Shown here: one piece after another, positions 24,823-34,071 of the stretch
Position numbering within the stretch: position 1 is the stretch's first letter
How the letters are laid out: every line of letters starts with the position of its first letter
Assembly (NCBI GenBank): GCA_002724925.1
Contig: PBQA01000016.1
Coordinates: forward strand, 186,001-250,000
Reading direction: 5' to 3'
From: Oceanospirillaceae bacterium
GTDB lineage: Bacteria; Pseudomonadota; Gammaproteobacteria; Pseudomonadales; Oceanobacteraceae
DNA length: 64,000 bases
The notes under the pieces: model-generated
Databases searched by the model: none
What the model saw: only the letters and a program-made list of their open reading frames with translations
Told to the model about the DNA's origin: nothing
Made by a program: the position numbers and the translations under genes

Positions 24823-27153
24823 ATGACCGCTCAACACGTTTCCAATCGTATTCTTCACTGCCTGATACTGACCACGCTCTTGTTGCTCGTATCGATGCGC
24901 GCATCAGCCATTGGTCCGATTATTCTTCCTGAAGGTTCTTTCAGCCAGACAATTACTCCGTATACCGCTTTCTACGAAGACACATCGGCCTCTCTAAGCC
25001 TGACTCAGATATTAGCCAGCGATCGTCAACTGAGTTTCACGCCAACGCACACAGTTTCACTTAAGCGGGGGGCGACCTCTGGCGTCGTCTGGATACGCAT
25101 GTCAGTACTGAACCCATTTGCCCAGGAAATGGATTCCATGCTGACGCTGTCAAATTCGCGTATCGACTCAGTCCGGGTATTTAATATATCCAACCCGGGT
25201 CAGCCACTCGAGCTGAATGCTCCGCAACCGCAAGGGTCTTTAAGTCAGGCACACGTCTTCAGCCTGAGCCTGGGAAGCAAAGCAACCAACAGTTATCTTA
25301 TACGTCTCGAAACTGATGCCTTGATGACGACCCGTATTGCTCTGAAGAGCCTGGATCAGTTCAATCTGATAGAGCGTGTCAGTAACCTGTTAACCGGTGC
25401 GCTTCTGGGGCTGGTATCTCTGGTTTTGTTGTACTTTCTCTTCGCTTTCGCTCGTGGCGATAAAGGTATGCTCACCGCGGGCATAATGTGCTCAGTGTCG
25501 GTCATGTTTTTTGTTCCCGCGAGCGTGGGTATCAGTGTCGACCTGCCCATCAACATGTATCTCCCAAATGGCTGCATCGAAACGTTTTCGATAGGCGGTA
25601 TCCTGATCGCCCAGCTCTTGGCTCTCTTGAAGCTCAACTGGCGACAGAACTGGATTCGCGCTCTGATCAAGATGAATATTGCAGCTCAGGTCGCTATTCT
25701 GCTGAGTGATGTATTTACGCCCAGCTATCAAACGGAGTTACTCCTTTATATCACTACGACCCTGGTTCAGCTGCTTACTGTCTTGCTGACGACGGTTTAT
25801 CGCAGCAAGCACCCTGAGTCTCATGTGTACCTACGCAGCGCCGCCATCGTGATCGGTCTGGGAATGGTCGTTACGCTGATGCACAAGATGAACCTGATCA
25901 ACATGCCACTGACTGAACAGATGCTGGTCTTTCTTCTGCCACTGTCCGCGGCTGCCGGTCTGTTTTTCTCACAGCGCGCAATCAGCGCCAAGTATAGCCA
26001 CCGCGAAATCAGTGGGCAGCCGGGGATTCCACCCGAGACGATGGGGCAGATCAGCCACGAACTCAGAACCCCCATTAACGGCGTCATCGGCATGAGCGAA
26101 CTGCTCACCGACACCCCGCTCTCCATCACTCAACGTGATCACCTTGAAACCATCAAGATGGCTGGCAATGATCTGTTGGTGCTGGTTAACGAGCTTTCAG
26201 ATCTTGGAAAACTCAAAGCCCGAGAGGTCTTCCTTGATATCAAACCCGTGCGCGTTATTAACCTTCTCAACCGCACCCTGGGGCACTTCCAGCAAGAAGC
26301 AGCACGTAAGCAGGTTGAGTTGATTCTCGACCTGTCTGACGACTTTCCGGGGCGGCTACTGTGTGACCGGAACAGACTGTTATCCGTGTTTTACAACCTG
26401 CTGTCACGCACGCTGGCGTACACCGAGCATGGTGCTTTGACGGTGTATGCCTCGTACTACTGCGGAGAGCAAGCGCAAGGACTGCGCCTTCAACTTCAGA
26501 TAAGTGGCACTGTGATCAAGCAGCAAGAACTGGAATCCCTTTTCCGCATGCTGCAACCGGGAAACACCAAAGTGGACGGCAACGACCCACACACCTGGAA
26601 TCTAACGGTTGTAAGAGGCCTTATACGCCATATGCGCGGCACGCTGGATATCGAAAGCCTGAGCAGCCAGGGCGGTTCCGTCACCCTATTCATACCGATG
26701 CAGACCGATACCAGCGAAGACCTCTCGCCAAAAGAACAGGACTCTTCTCTTAAGGGCCTGAACGTCCTCATCGTTGACGATAATGCCACACTGCGCTCAG
26801 TCATCGAAAAGCAGCTGAAACGCTGGGGAGTGAACTCAGACAGCACCTACAGTGGCAAAGAGGCTCTGGCCATGCTGCGCACAGAGCATCGCAATGGCAC
26901 CCCCTATGACATCGTCATTATTGATCACGACATGCCAGTGATGTCAGGCCTGCAATTAGCAGAGCGCATCCGCTCAGACGAAGAGATTCGTCGTAAACCC
27001 GCCAACCTGATGCTGACCGGGCTGAGTACCAACAGTGTCGAACGCAGTGCTTCAGCGGCAGGTATCGATTATGTGATTGCCAAGCCTGCAAGTGGTAACC
27101 GCCTGCGGGAAGCACTTGCTATCCTCCAGAAGCGGCGCACACCGGCCTACTGA
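24823..27153 (+). CDS. RetS-like hybrid sensor: 7TMR-DISM sensor, HisKA, degenerate HATPase, REC
   Basis: Signal peptide, DISM-type extracellular domain, multiple TMs, GQISHELRTPINGVIG H-box, C-terminal REC (VLIVDDN...IIDHDMPVMSG...LMLTGL...AKPAS); directly downstream of purH-purD as retS is in Pseudomonas. Confidence 0.8.
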   Translation: MTAQHVSNRILHCLILTTLLLLVSMRASAIGPIILPEGSFSQTITPYTAFYEDTSASLSLTQILASDRQLSFTPTHTVSLKRGATSGVVWIRMSVLNPFAQEMDSMLTLSNSRIDSVRVFNISNPGQPLELNAPQPQGSLSQAHVFSLSLGSKATNSYLIRLETDALMTTRIALKSLDQFNLIERVSNLLTGALLGLVSLVLLYFLFAFARGDKGMLTAGIMCSVSVMFFVPASVGISVDLPINMYLPNGCIETFSIGGILIAQLLALLKLNWRQNWIRALIKMNIAAQVAILLSDVFTPSYQTELLLYITTTLVQLLTVLLTTVYRSKHPESHVYLRSAAIVIGLGMVVTLMHKMNLINMPLTEQMLVFLLPLSAAAGLFFSQRAISAKYSHREISGQPGIPPETMGQISHELRTPINGVIGMSELLTDTPLSITQRDHLETIKMAGNDLLVLVNELSDLGKLKAREVFLDIKPVRVINLLNRTLGHFQQEAARKQVELILDLSDDFPGRLLCDRNRLLSVFYNLLSRTLAYTEHGALTVYASYYCGEQAQGLRLQLQISGTVIKQQELESLFRMLQPGNTKVDGNDPHTWNLTVVRGLIRHMRGTLDIESLSSQGGSVTLFIPMQTDTSEDLSPKEQDSSLKGLNVLIVDDNATLRSVIEKQLKRWGVNSDSTYSGKEALAMLRTEHRNGTPYDIVIIDHDMPVMSGLQLAERIRSDEEIRRKPANLMLTGLSTNSVERSASAAGIDYVIAKPASGNRLREALAILQKRRTPAY

Positions 27154-27219
27154 CCTGCATCATGCAGGGCTGCACTCAATAGGGTAAAATGGTCACCAGA
27201 TTCAAAGAAGGTGACCTTC

Positions 27220-27867
27220 ATGACCGCCAAACGACAATTTTCTCTGTTCGATAAACTCATCACCAATGCCGACCAGGCGCTGAGAACGCTGGTTCCCGGC
27301 GCGGCCACCGCTGAGCGAGCTTCGCCTGCGCAAAGTCGTGAGTACAGTGAACTGTCAGAGCAGGAACGACAGCACGCTGCCGGGTTGATGCGTATTAATC
27401 ATACCGGCGAAGTCTGTGCACAGGCCCTGTACCAGGGTCAGGCGTTAACCGCAAAGCTGCCAGAAGTGCGTGAGGCCATGGAAGAAGCGGCGGATGAAGA
27501 AATCGATCACCTGGTCTGGTGCGAAGAACGCATTAAAGATCTCGGCAGCCACACCAGTCGCCTGAATCCTGCGTTTTATGCCCTCTCCTTCGGCATTGGT
27601 GCCATCGCTGGCAAAATCAGCGATAAAGTCAGCCTCGGCTTTGTTGCCGCCACCGAAGAGCAGGTCTGTAGCCATCTGAGCAAACACATGACCTCGCTGC
27701 CAACGCAGGACGAGAAGAGCAAAGCTGTATTACTGCAGATGCTCGAAGACGAAGCAAAACACGCGACCAGCGCCATTGAAGCCGGCGGAGCACGCTTTCC
27801 ACTGCCGGTAAAACTTGGAATGACGGCTCTTTCAAAAGTCATGACCAAGGCCACTTACCGGGTCTGA
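27220..27867 (+). CDS. coq7: 3-demethoxyubiquinol 3-hydroxylase
   Basis: [22 protein letters not shown]...[20 protein letters not shown]; di-iron Coq7 family. ATG at 27220 preceded by aagg; the ORF track used GTG 27211. Confidence 0.93.
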   Translation: MTAKRQFSLFDKLITNADQALRTLVPGAATAERASPAQSREYSELSEQERQHAAGLMRINHTGEVCAQALYQGQALTAKLPEVREAMEEAADEEIDHLVWCEERIKDLGSHTSRLNPAFYALSFGIGAIAGKISDKVSLGFVAATEEQVCSHLSKHMTSLPTQDEKSKAVLLQMLEDEAKHATSAIEAGGARFPLPVKLGMTALSKVMTKATYRV

Positions 27868-27879
27868 CCCGTCCCTTCC

Positions 27880-27907
27880 TGCCCCACTTTGGTTCAGAAG
27901 TGGGGCA
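27880..27907. terminator. Stem-loop downstream of coq7
   Basis: tgccccactt-tggttcag-aagtggggca, perfect 10-bp stem; no strong T-tract. Confidence 0.5.
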
Positions 27908-28029
27908 TCTATCACTCCCCGGTTAATAGAACAAATAGCTGTATAGCTGCATCTCTTCTGTAAACACTTGTCATATGGCCTACGCTGAAAAGTGAACCTA
28001 CTCTGAAAAGAGACAAGCGGGAGAGAGAG

Positions 28030-28266
28030 ATGCCATCGTTCAACCTGATCAGTAAGATCCGCCGGTTTTATAAAGTACCTGAAAATCACCCAGACATTGA
28101 ATGGACCCGAACTGAGACCTATCGCAAGCGCCTGGAGCAAGTAAAAACAGGCTGGATCATCAGTGGCGTTCTGATGTTGGCCGCAGAAAATGTCGCTGCG
28201 ATTCTTGGAATATTCTTCTTCAGCAGCTTTATGAGCTTCGCATTTCTGGAGCGGGACGAAGAATAA
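28030..28266 (+). CDS. Small hypothetical membrane protein
   Basis: 78 aa, one hydrophobic segment; upstream gggagagagag RBS-like. Confidence 0.55.
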   Translation: MPSFNLISKIRRFYKVPENHPDIEWTRTETYRKRLEQVKTGWIISGVLMLAAENVAAILGIFFFSSFMSFAFLERDEE

Positions 28267-28521
28267 ACCCCCAGCCCTACTCTCAGTAAACCGACCCGTG
28301 ATCAGTCCCCTGAAGCAGCGCTGTTTACCGTTAGAAAAAACGTGATAACAGCCTGAATGACAGCTTTTTCTTTAATACTTTTTGCTACTCCTACTCCCTT
28401 CAGAAAACCCACCCTACAAAAATTTCCTGAACTCTTTGCCAAACGCTCAGTCACAAAATAAGCAGCAAGAGACTGCACCGCCGGGAATATCCCGAAATCA
28501 TCCTCAAAAAGGAGACGTTTT

Positions 28522-28830
28522 ATGGCTACTGCAAACTCAAAATCAGCGAATAATTCTGCCGATAAGCAAGAAGAGCTAGCCGCAAGTCGTGAGGCAGTAT
28601 CAGAGGCCTACAACAAGCTGATCGATGCCAAAAATCACTTTAAAGTTGCAGCAGAATCAGCCGGTGTTGATGTAAAAAATGACGCCACCGAACAGCTACT
28701 GAAAGGCAAAGACAAAGCATCAGAACTTGCCGACCAGGCCACTGGCTACATGAAAGACAAGCCGCTGGTGACCGCCGGTATCGCATTTGCTGCAGGCTTT
28801 CTGGCATCAAAGGTTCTTTCGCGTAAATGA
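28522..28830 (+). CDS. DUF883 (ElaB/YqjD-like) membrane-anchored protein
   Basis: Alanine-rich helix and C-terminal DKPLVTAGIAFAAGFLASKVLSRK. Confidence 0.8.
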   Translation: MATANSKSANNSADKQEELAASREAVSEAYNKLIDAKNHFKVAAESAGVDVKNDATEQLLKGKDKASELADQATGYMKDKPLVTAGIAFAAGFLASKVLSRK

Positions 28831-29279
28831 ACCACGAAAGCGATAAAAAGCCAGAAAAGAGCGAACAGGAAGCTCTCGCTCAGGCGCTGACAGAACAACT
28901 GTCAGCGCTGTCTGGCCAGACCACAACCGCTGCAAAAGAATTGTCTGAAATATTCAGGCTCGAAATGCAGCTGACGGTCGACGATACTCGAAGATTACTC
29001 ATTACATGGTTAGCCATCGTACCTGCCATTATTCTGGCCTGGATTTCTTTCAGCGGCTTGATTGCCTGGACGATTTACAGCGTCTCTGGGTCGGTAACAT
29101 GGGCAATCTCGGGTGTCACTCTGCTTCAGTTTTCGCTCTGTGCCACATTGCTATCACTGAGAAAACGTTTTCGCAGCGGTATCGGCTTCAGACGCACCAA
29201 ATCACAGGCACGTCGACTCGTACAGGAGGTATCCGGTGAAGCGTCAGACTCTGATCAACCAACTCGATCAACTCGATGA
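28827..29279 (+). CDS. YqjE-like / phage holin family membrane protein
   Basis: ATGA overlap with the DUF883 gene; two TM segments in the centre; YqjD-YqjE order. Confidence 0.7.
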   Translation: MNHESDKKPEKSEQEALAQALTEQLSALSGQTTTAAKELSEIFRLEMQLTVDDTRRLLITWLAIVPAIILAWISFSGLIAWTIYSVSGSVTWAISGVTLLQFSLCATLLSLRKRFRSGIGFRRTKSQARRLVQEVSGEASDSDQPTRSTR

Positions 29280-29508
29280 ACAACTGACACTCAGAACCAA
29301 AGCCATCGGCGTGTTAGCCAAAGATTCACACGACACACTGAAACAGGTTCCGCCTGTCTGGTTAATAGGCACCGGCGCCGTCGCGGGTGCACTTGTGGGT
29401 TTTCTTGGCCCTGCTCGTCTTTCTGCATTAAGCATCAAAGGCAGCCAACTTGTTCCTTTCACACGCGATGCCTTCGCACTGGGCCAACAATTTGGTGGCG
29501 GTGAATGA
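29236..29508 (+). CDS. YqjK-like small hypothetical protein
   Basis: GTG start, overlaps the previous ORF; position as third gene in a yqjDEK-like order. Confidence 0.55.
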   Translation: MKRQTLINQLDQLDEQLTLRTKAIGVLAKDSHDTLKQVPPVWLIGTGAVAGALVGFLGPARLSALSIKGSQLVPFTRDAFALGQQFGGGE

Positions 29509-30677
29509 GTCAACTTAAACAGTTGCATCCTCAGGCAACTGAAGAAAACACACCGCCAGAAAAGAAGCGGCTGACATCAATGCAAATGGTGATGTACTGG
29601 CTCACGGCGTTTGTCGTTTTCTATACCTTATATTTTGCCCAAACACTATTTCTGCCCATCATAGTGGCGGCGCTGTTTGCCTTGCTTCTCAGCCCCGTAG
29701 TCAGACTACTCAAGCGCTTCTACGTGCCTCGATCCTTCTCGGCACTGTTACTGCTCGCCATGCTAGGTGTTCCTTTCACCTTACTCGGCATGCAACTGGT
29801 AGAGCCTGCAGAGCGCTGGGCTGAACGCATTCCAGAACTATCTAATCAATTGACCGCCGAACTCGACGAAATCAGTGAGAAACTATCACCGACCGAACAA
29901 CAGCCACAGACTCCCGTCAAAGAGAAAGAGAGCGGCGGTTGGTTCGGCTGGTTCAGCAAAGATGAACCCGAACCGCCAAAACCCGAACCAGAACCTGATC
30001 AGAACGCGGTATCTGACCGCTTCAAGCAAGGCGGTATTGAGTTGATGATTCAGGTACTGGGAGCCACACCTGTGATGCTGACTCAGTTCTTCACCTTTCT
30101 GATACTTGTTGTTTTCATGCTGGTGTTCGGCCCTTTGCTCTACTCCAGTTTTATGAGCAGCTTCAGCCAGAAGCAGGATAAACAGGCGGCGGACTCTCTG
30201 CTTAATGAGGTTCAGCGTGAGCTATCACGGTACATACTGACCGTGAGCGTTATCAATACGTGTTTAGGCATAGTCACAGGAGCCGCACTCTGGGCTGCTG
30301 GAGTACAGGATGCATTGCTATGGGGGGTAATGGTCGCCCTGCTGAACTTCGCGCCCTACGTCGGCCCGATTGCCGGAATGTTCGTACTCTACCTGGCAGG
30401 CATTGTTCAGTACGGTGCGGGCTGGATGGCAACGATGCCACCACTGATCTTCTTTGCGATTAACACCATTGAGGCGCAGTTCATTACACCCACGGTACTC
30501 GGCCATAATATGAGGCTGAATCCGCTGATACTGATTCTCTGGCTGATACTCTGGGGGTGGATGTGGGGCGCCGTCGGCGTATTGATCGCCGTCCCCCTAC
30601 TGGTTTGCCTGAAGCTGGCAGCGGCACGCCTGAACGTACTATCAAGATGGGTGAAGCTGATAGAAACACCCGGCTGA
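29505..30677 (+). CDS. AI-2E family transporter (PerM-like)
   Basis: Multi-TM; LLNFAPYVGPIAGM...INTIEAQFITPTVLGHNMRLNPLILIL; ATGA overlap. Confidence 0.9.
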   Translation: MSQLKQLHPQATEENTPPEKKRLTSMQMVMYWLTAFVVFYTLYFAQTLFLPIIVAALFALLLSPVVRLLKRFYVPRSFSALLLLAMLGVPFTLLGMQLVEPAERWAERIPELSNQLTAELDEISEKLSPTEQQPQTPVKEKESGGWFGWFSKDEPEPPKPEPEPDQNAVSDRFKQGGIELMIQVLGATPVMLTQFFTFLILVVFMLVFGPLLYSSFMSSFSQKQDKQAADSLLNEVQRELSRYILTVSVINTCLGIVTGAALWAAGVQDALLWGVMVALLNFAPYVGPIAGMFVLYLAGIVQYGAGWMATMPPLIFFAINTIEAQFITPTVLGHNMRLNPLILILWLILWGWMWGAVGVLIAVPLLVCLKLAAARLNVLSRWVKLIETPG

Positions 30678-30734
30678 TGAGGATAGCGGGCTGAAGGGAA
30701 TACCGGGCGAGCAAAAGCCGCCCGGTGTTAAATA

Positions 30735-31070
30735 TCAGGCTTTCTTGACGAACTTAGCAGTCACCATAATCTCGCCCGCACCGGCAAACTTACAGTCCAG
30801 CTCGTGATCTTTGCCTTCAACAATGCGACGAATCGTGGTTTTAGAACCGATCTTCAGCGGCTGCGATGAACCTTTCACCTTCAGATCTTTGATCAGAGTG
30901 ATCTGATCGCCTACTTCCAGCACCTTGCCGTTCGAGTCACGCACGACAAACGCATCGTCATCGCTATTGTCCGACGGATTCCACTCGTGACCGCATTCAG
31001 GGCACACCAGGTTCGCCTGATCTTCATAAACGTATTCAGACTGGCACTTAGGGCATGGAGGCAAAGACAT
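30735..31070 (-). CDS. yjdM: Zinc ribbon protein YjdM/PhnA family
   Basis: LPPCPKCQSEYVYEDQANLVCPECGHEW...DSNGKVLEVGDQITLIKDLKVKGSS. Confidence 0.92.
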   Translation of the reverse strand: MSLPPCPKCQSEYVYEDQANLVCPECGHEWNPSDNSDDDAFVVRDSNGKVLEVGDQITLIKDLKVKGSSQPLKIGSKTTIRRIVEGKDHELDCKFAGAGEIMVTAKFVKKA

Positions 31071-31141
31071 AATGAACACTTCTTATCGAATTTTAAGGAG
31101 GCCGGAGTATACCCGAATAGCCCTACAAACGGTATGGGGTC

Positions 31142-31357
31142 TCAATCGTCATCCTGCATCGGGATGCCGTAGGTACCGGCATCCAGGCCAGCTAACCGCT
31201 CATTGATAGCCGCCTGCTCTACTACCGTTACCTCAACGACATCATCGGGCTGATAGAAGATGTGCTTCCCCTTTGCATCATCAAACCGAATCTTGCCCAG
31301 AATCACACCACGCTCACTAATGCAGTCCAGCTCTTGCTGGATCGGGAAAAACAACAT
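31142..31357 (-). CDS. Hypothetical protein
   Basis: 71-aa ORF with no overlapping alternative; family not recognised. Confidence 0.45.
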   Translation of the reverse strand: MLFFPIQQELDCISERGVILGKIRFDDAKGKHIFYQPDDVVEVTVVEQAAINERLAGLDAGTYGIPMQDDD

Positions 31358-31516
31358 ACTGAACAGAACCTGAATAACGTGAAGAGGCGGCGATTATAGC
31401 TATCGGAGTAATCCCCCTCAATTTGTACAACTTACGTATAAGTTCTGGATTTTATGCCCCCTTCTCGTACACAATGGAGCGACTTAACTCACTGACTTAC
31501 CTCTCTGGAGTCATGC

Positions 31517-31696
31517 ATGTTCTCATTCTTGAAAAGCGACCCGACTAAGAAACTCAGAAAACAACACGCCATCCTGCTTGAACAGGCGATGCATGCGCAA
31601 AGGGGTGGCGACATCCGCACTTACTCTAAGTTATCGACGGAGGCCGAGGAGATTTATAAGAAGATTCAGGAGATGGAAGAGTCTGAGGGGAAGTAA
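31517..31696 (+). CDS. DUF6435-like small protein (59 aa; absent from the supplied ORF track)
   Basis: Own translation: MFSFLKSDPTKKLRKQHAILLEQAMHAQRGGDIRTYSKLSTEAEEIYKKIQEMEESEGK; ggag upstream. Confidence 0.75.
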   Translation: MFSFLKSDPTKKLRKQHAILLEQAMHAQRGGDIRTYSKLSTEAEEIYKKIQEMEESEGK

Positions 31697-31788
31697 CGCA
31701 ACGGGTTCGTAGATATCGCGCACCTGGTCAGTATAATTTTCGTGTCTGTTTGGTTAAGGCAAGTTCACTACTGATCTAAAGCGGCTTA

Positions 31789-32163
31789 TCAGAGCCTTTG
31801 CCCAACGTATATACTCAAGACAGCTCTACAAAAAATCACTACCCAAAAGACTACCCATAGGTATACACCGATAACCCACAAGTAGTGAAATACGGCACGG
31901 ATTTTACTTCTGGACGCCTGATAGTGGGGTTCGTCTTGCTCGTAGCGCCTGGCGACAGACTGAAAGACAAAACAGATTGGAACCAGAAGTAGAGCCACGA
32001 TAAAACAAGGCAGAATAAACAACGGATGTATACCGCTAAGAACCGAGCCTATAGCCCCAGTACCCATCGCTGTATAAATTAATTTGACGAGTACGCCATC
32101 AAAATCAGAGTATCTCCCATTCAGCATCATCAATGGTTTTTCAATTATCCAAGGTTTCATCAT
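31789..32163 (-). CDS. Hypothetical membrane protein
   Basis: 124 aa with two hydrophobic stretches; 14 bp downstream of the OLD-family gene, same strand. Confidence 0.55.
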   Translation of the reverse strand: MMKPWIIEKPLMMLNGRYSDFDGVLVKLIYTAMGTGAIGSVLSGIHPLFILPCFIVALLLVPICFVFQSVARRYEQDEPHYQASRSKIRAVFHYLWVIGVYLWVVFWVVIFCRAVLSIYVGQRL

Positions 32164-32177
32164 TACCTTCTAACGCC

Positions 32178-33908
32178 TCAATCAGCCGACGCGTCAGCGA
32201 TCGGCTGCATTGACTTGTTAGTTTCGAATTCCAGGCCATAAACTCTCTTATAGCTTTCCGATAGAGCTGTCTCAAGCGTGTCAAATACCTGAGTAAATCG
32301 GGTAGTCCAGCTTAGATCTTCTTGCTCGTTTGCCTTATCAATTAGATAGGTTCTCAATTGAATTTTGCTTTTCTCGTTCTTCATACTAAATGGTTGTAGT
32401 TTCCCTTCAACGTCAACCGAATAATCATCTCCAAACCAATCTGGATTGCTACCTTGTGCTTCAACAATCCATTCATGAGGAAAAAGCCCTTCCAGTGAAA
32501 AGCCGGTATGAAGACTGATGAAGTCTTTATTTGCATGAAATGGTATCTTTTTGTTGCCAAGATAACCTTGTAGATTTCTTCTGGTCTTATCTCCCGCGGG
32601 ATCGCCATCTAAAATAGTTACAACAGGTCTTTCGTTTGCTATAAATTCGTATGTGGCTTTCATAAAGCCTTCCATACCAGAAACACCAGTGAAATCTAAA
32701 AACTCCGAATTTCTTACACAAGGCCAATTATAATTACCATCGCCATCAGGCTTGACCAATTTTAAAAACCATTGGAATGTTTCGCGATCTGACTTTCCCT
32801 CTACAAATACATTTAATAATCCCAAATTATAGTAGTCGCTAAACCTAACTCCTAAAGCATTCCGAATTGAAGAAGTGGCTTCAACATAAGATTTATACTG
32901 GATAATACGTGTTTGGTTATTATTGAGTTCTGTTCCAACTACTTTTCTTGGATCTTGTGCAACGAAGCCCAGAGAATGAGTTGTTGTCACCAATAGAGAC
33001 TCACTACGCAATTGTTCAAGCATCTTATGACAAGATTCTGCCAATTGAGGATGGAGGTACGATTCAGGCTCTTCGATGAGCCATATTGTACTTTTTTTCA
33101 ACTTCAACTCTTCTTTCGTTATCCATAAAAAAGAAGCCAGTATTGCAGATGCTTGAATGCCCATGCCTTTTCTATCAATACTTGTTTTATTTGGATCTGA
33201 TAGGTGGAACTCAAATCGATCTATTAGTTGCTCCATTGAATTACTAGGCAAGCCAAAATGAGACTTAATATGTGAAAGGCCTGCGACTTCTAATTGAGTA
33301 TCAAGAGCACTTGATATGTCAGATAGGTTGTTATTTATTTCAGATACTTTATCAGACAGAACACGGGTTACAGAGCGTTTAATGAAAGGAAGAAGCAAGG
33401 TTGAGTATAAATCGGCAATACTCTTAGATGACGGAACATAGTGACATACAAACTTTTCTAACAAGATGTTTACTGCGGTAATTTGTTTTCTTGAAAACTG
33501 TGCCTGAAACTCCTTCTTCATCTTTTCATTAGAGAAAAATCTATACAACGGTTTTCCCGACTTTGCAAATGATAAATATAAGGAAAAGCTAGAGCCAACT
33601 TCTTTTGGCTCCTCTAACATTGTGTTTAATTCATCGTACAGCTCAAAAAAGTCTTTGTCTGCTTCTCTATCTCCAGTAAAGCTTGCGACAAGGCTTGTTT
33701 GCCCTGAAGTTATCCCAAAAGTCAGATCTCGCTTAGCTTCGTACTCCAACACATTATCATAGCCGGTAAATATCATTTCTATGGCTTTTAGAATGTTGGT
33801 CTTTCCACTGCTATTTGGACCAACTATTGTAAGGCCATTACTCAAATCAACAAATTGCTCACTTCCTAGAGTACGGAAATTCCTAATTCTTAGGCTATCA
33901 AACTTCAT
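32178..33908 (-). CDS. OLD-family ATP-dependent endonuclease (AAA + TOPRIM)
   Basis: Walker A GPNSSGKTN; Walker B IWLIEEPESYLHPQL; TTTHSLGFV; TOPRIM NVFVEGKSDRETF and TILDGDPAGDK. Start set at MKFDSLRIRNFR; the ORF track starts at 33956. Confidence 0.85.
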   Translation of the reverse strand: MKFDSLRIRNFRTLGSEQFVDLSNGLTIVGPNSSGKTNILKAIEMIFTGYDNVLEYEAKRDLTFGITSGQTSLVASFTGDREADKDFFELYDELNTMLEEPKEVGSSFSLYLSFAKSGKPLYRFFSNEKMKKEFQAQFSRKQITAVNILLEKFVCHYVPSSKSIADLYSTLLLPFIKRSVTRVLSDKVSEINNNLSDISSALDTQLEVAGLSHIKSHFGLPSNSMEQLIDRFEFHLSDPNKTSIDRKGMGIQASAILASFLWITKEELKLKKSTIWLIEEPESYLHPQLAESCHKMLEQLRSESLLVTTTHSLGFVAQDPRKVVGTELNNNQTRIIQYKSYVEATSSIRNALGVRFSDYYNLGLLNVFVEGKSDRETFQWFLKLVKPDGDGNYNWPCVRNSEFLDFTGVSGMEGFMKATYEFIANERPVVTILDGDPAGDKTRRNLQGYLGNKKIPFHANKDFISLHTGFSLEGLFPHEWIVEAQGSNPDWFGDDYSVDVEGKLQPFSMKNEKSKIQLRTYLIDKANEQEDLSWTTRFTQVFDTLETALSESYKRVYGLEFETNKSMQPIADASAD

Positions 33909-34071
33909 CTCAATCCTTGTGCATCCTGTAGAAACTACCAGCTTATTAGTATGCATGCGCGTTTATCCTGGGATACTCTTTCGAGGTTTCCTGGATAACT
34001 CTTTGAACTGATTGAAGAATCTTCCATAACTCAAACCTCCCTTCCAGAAAAACGAGCATATAACTCTTCTA

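Noticed and set aside
32178-33908. Gabija or PARIS system
   Set aside because: No UvrD-like helicase (GajB) or AriB-type partner adjacent; neighbours are a small membrane protein and two unknowns.
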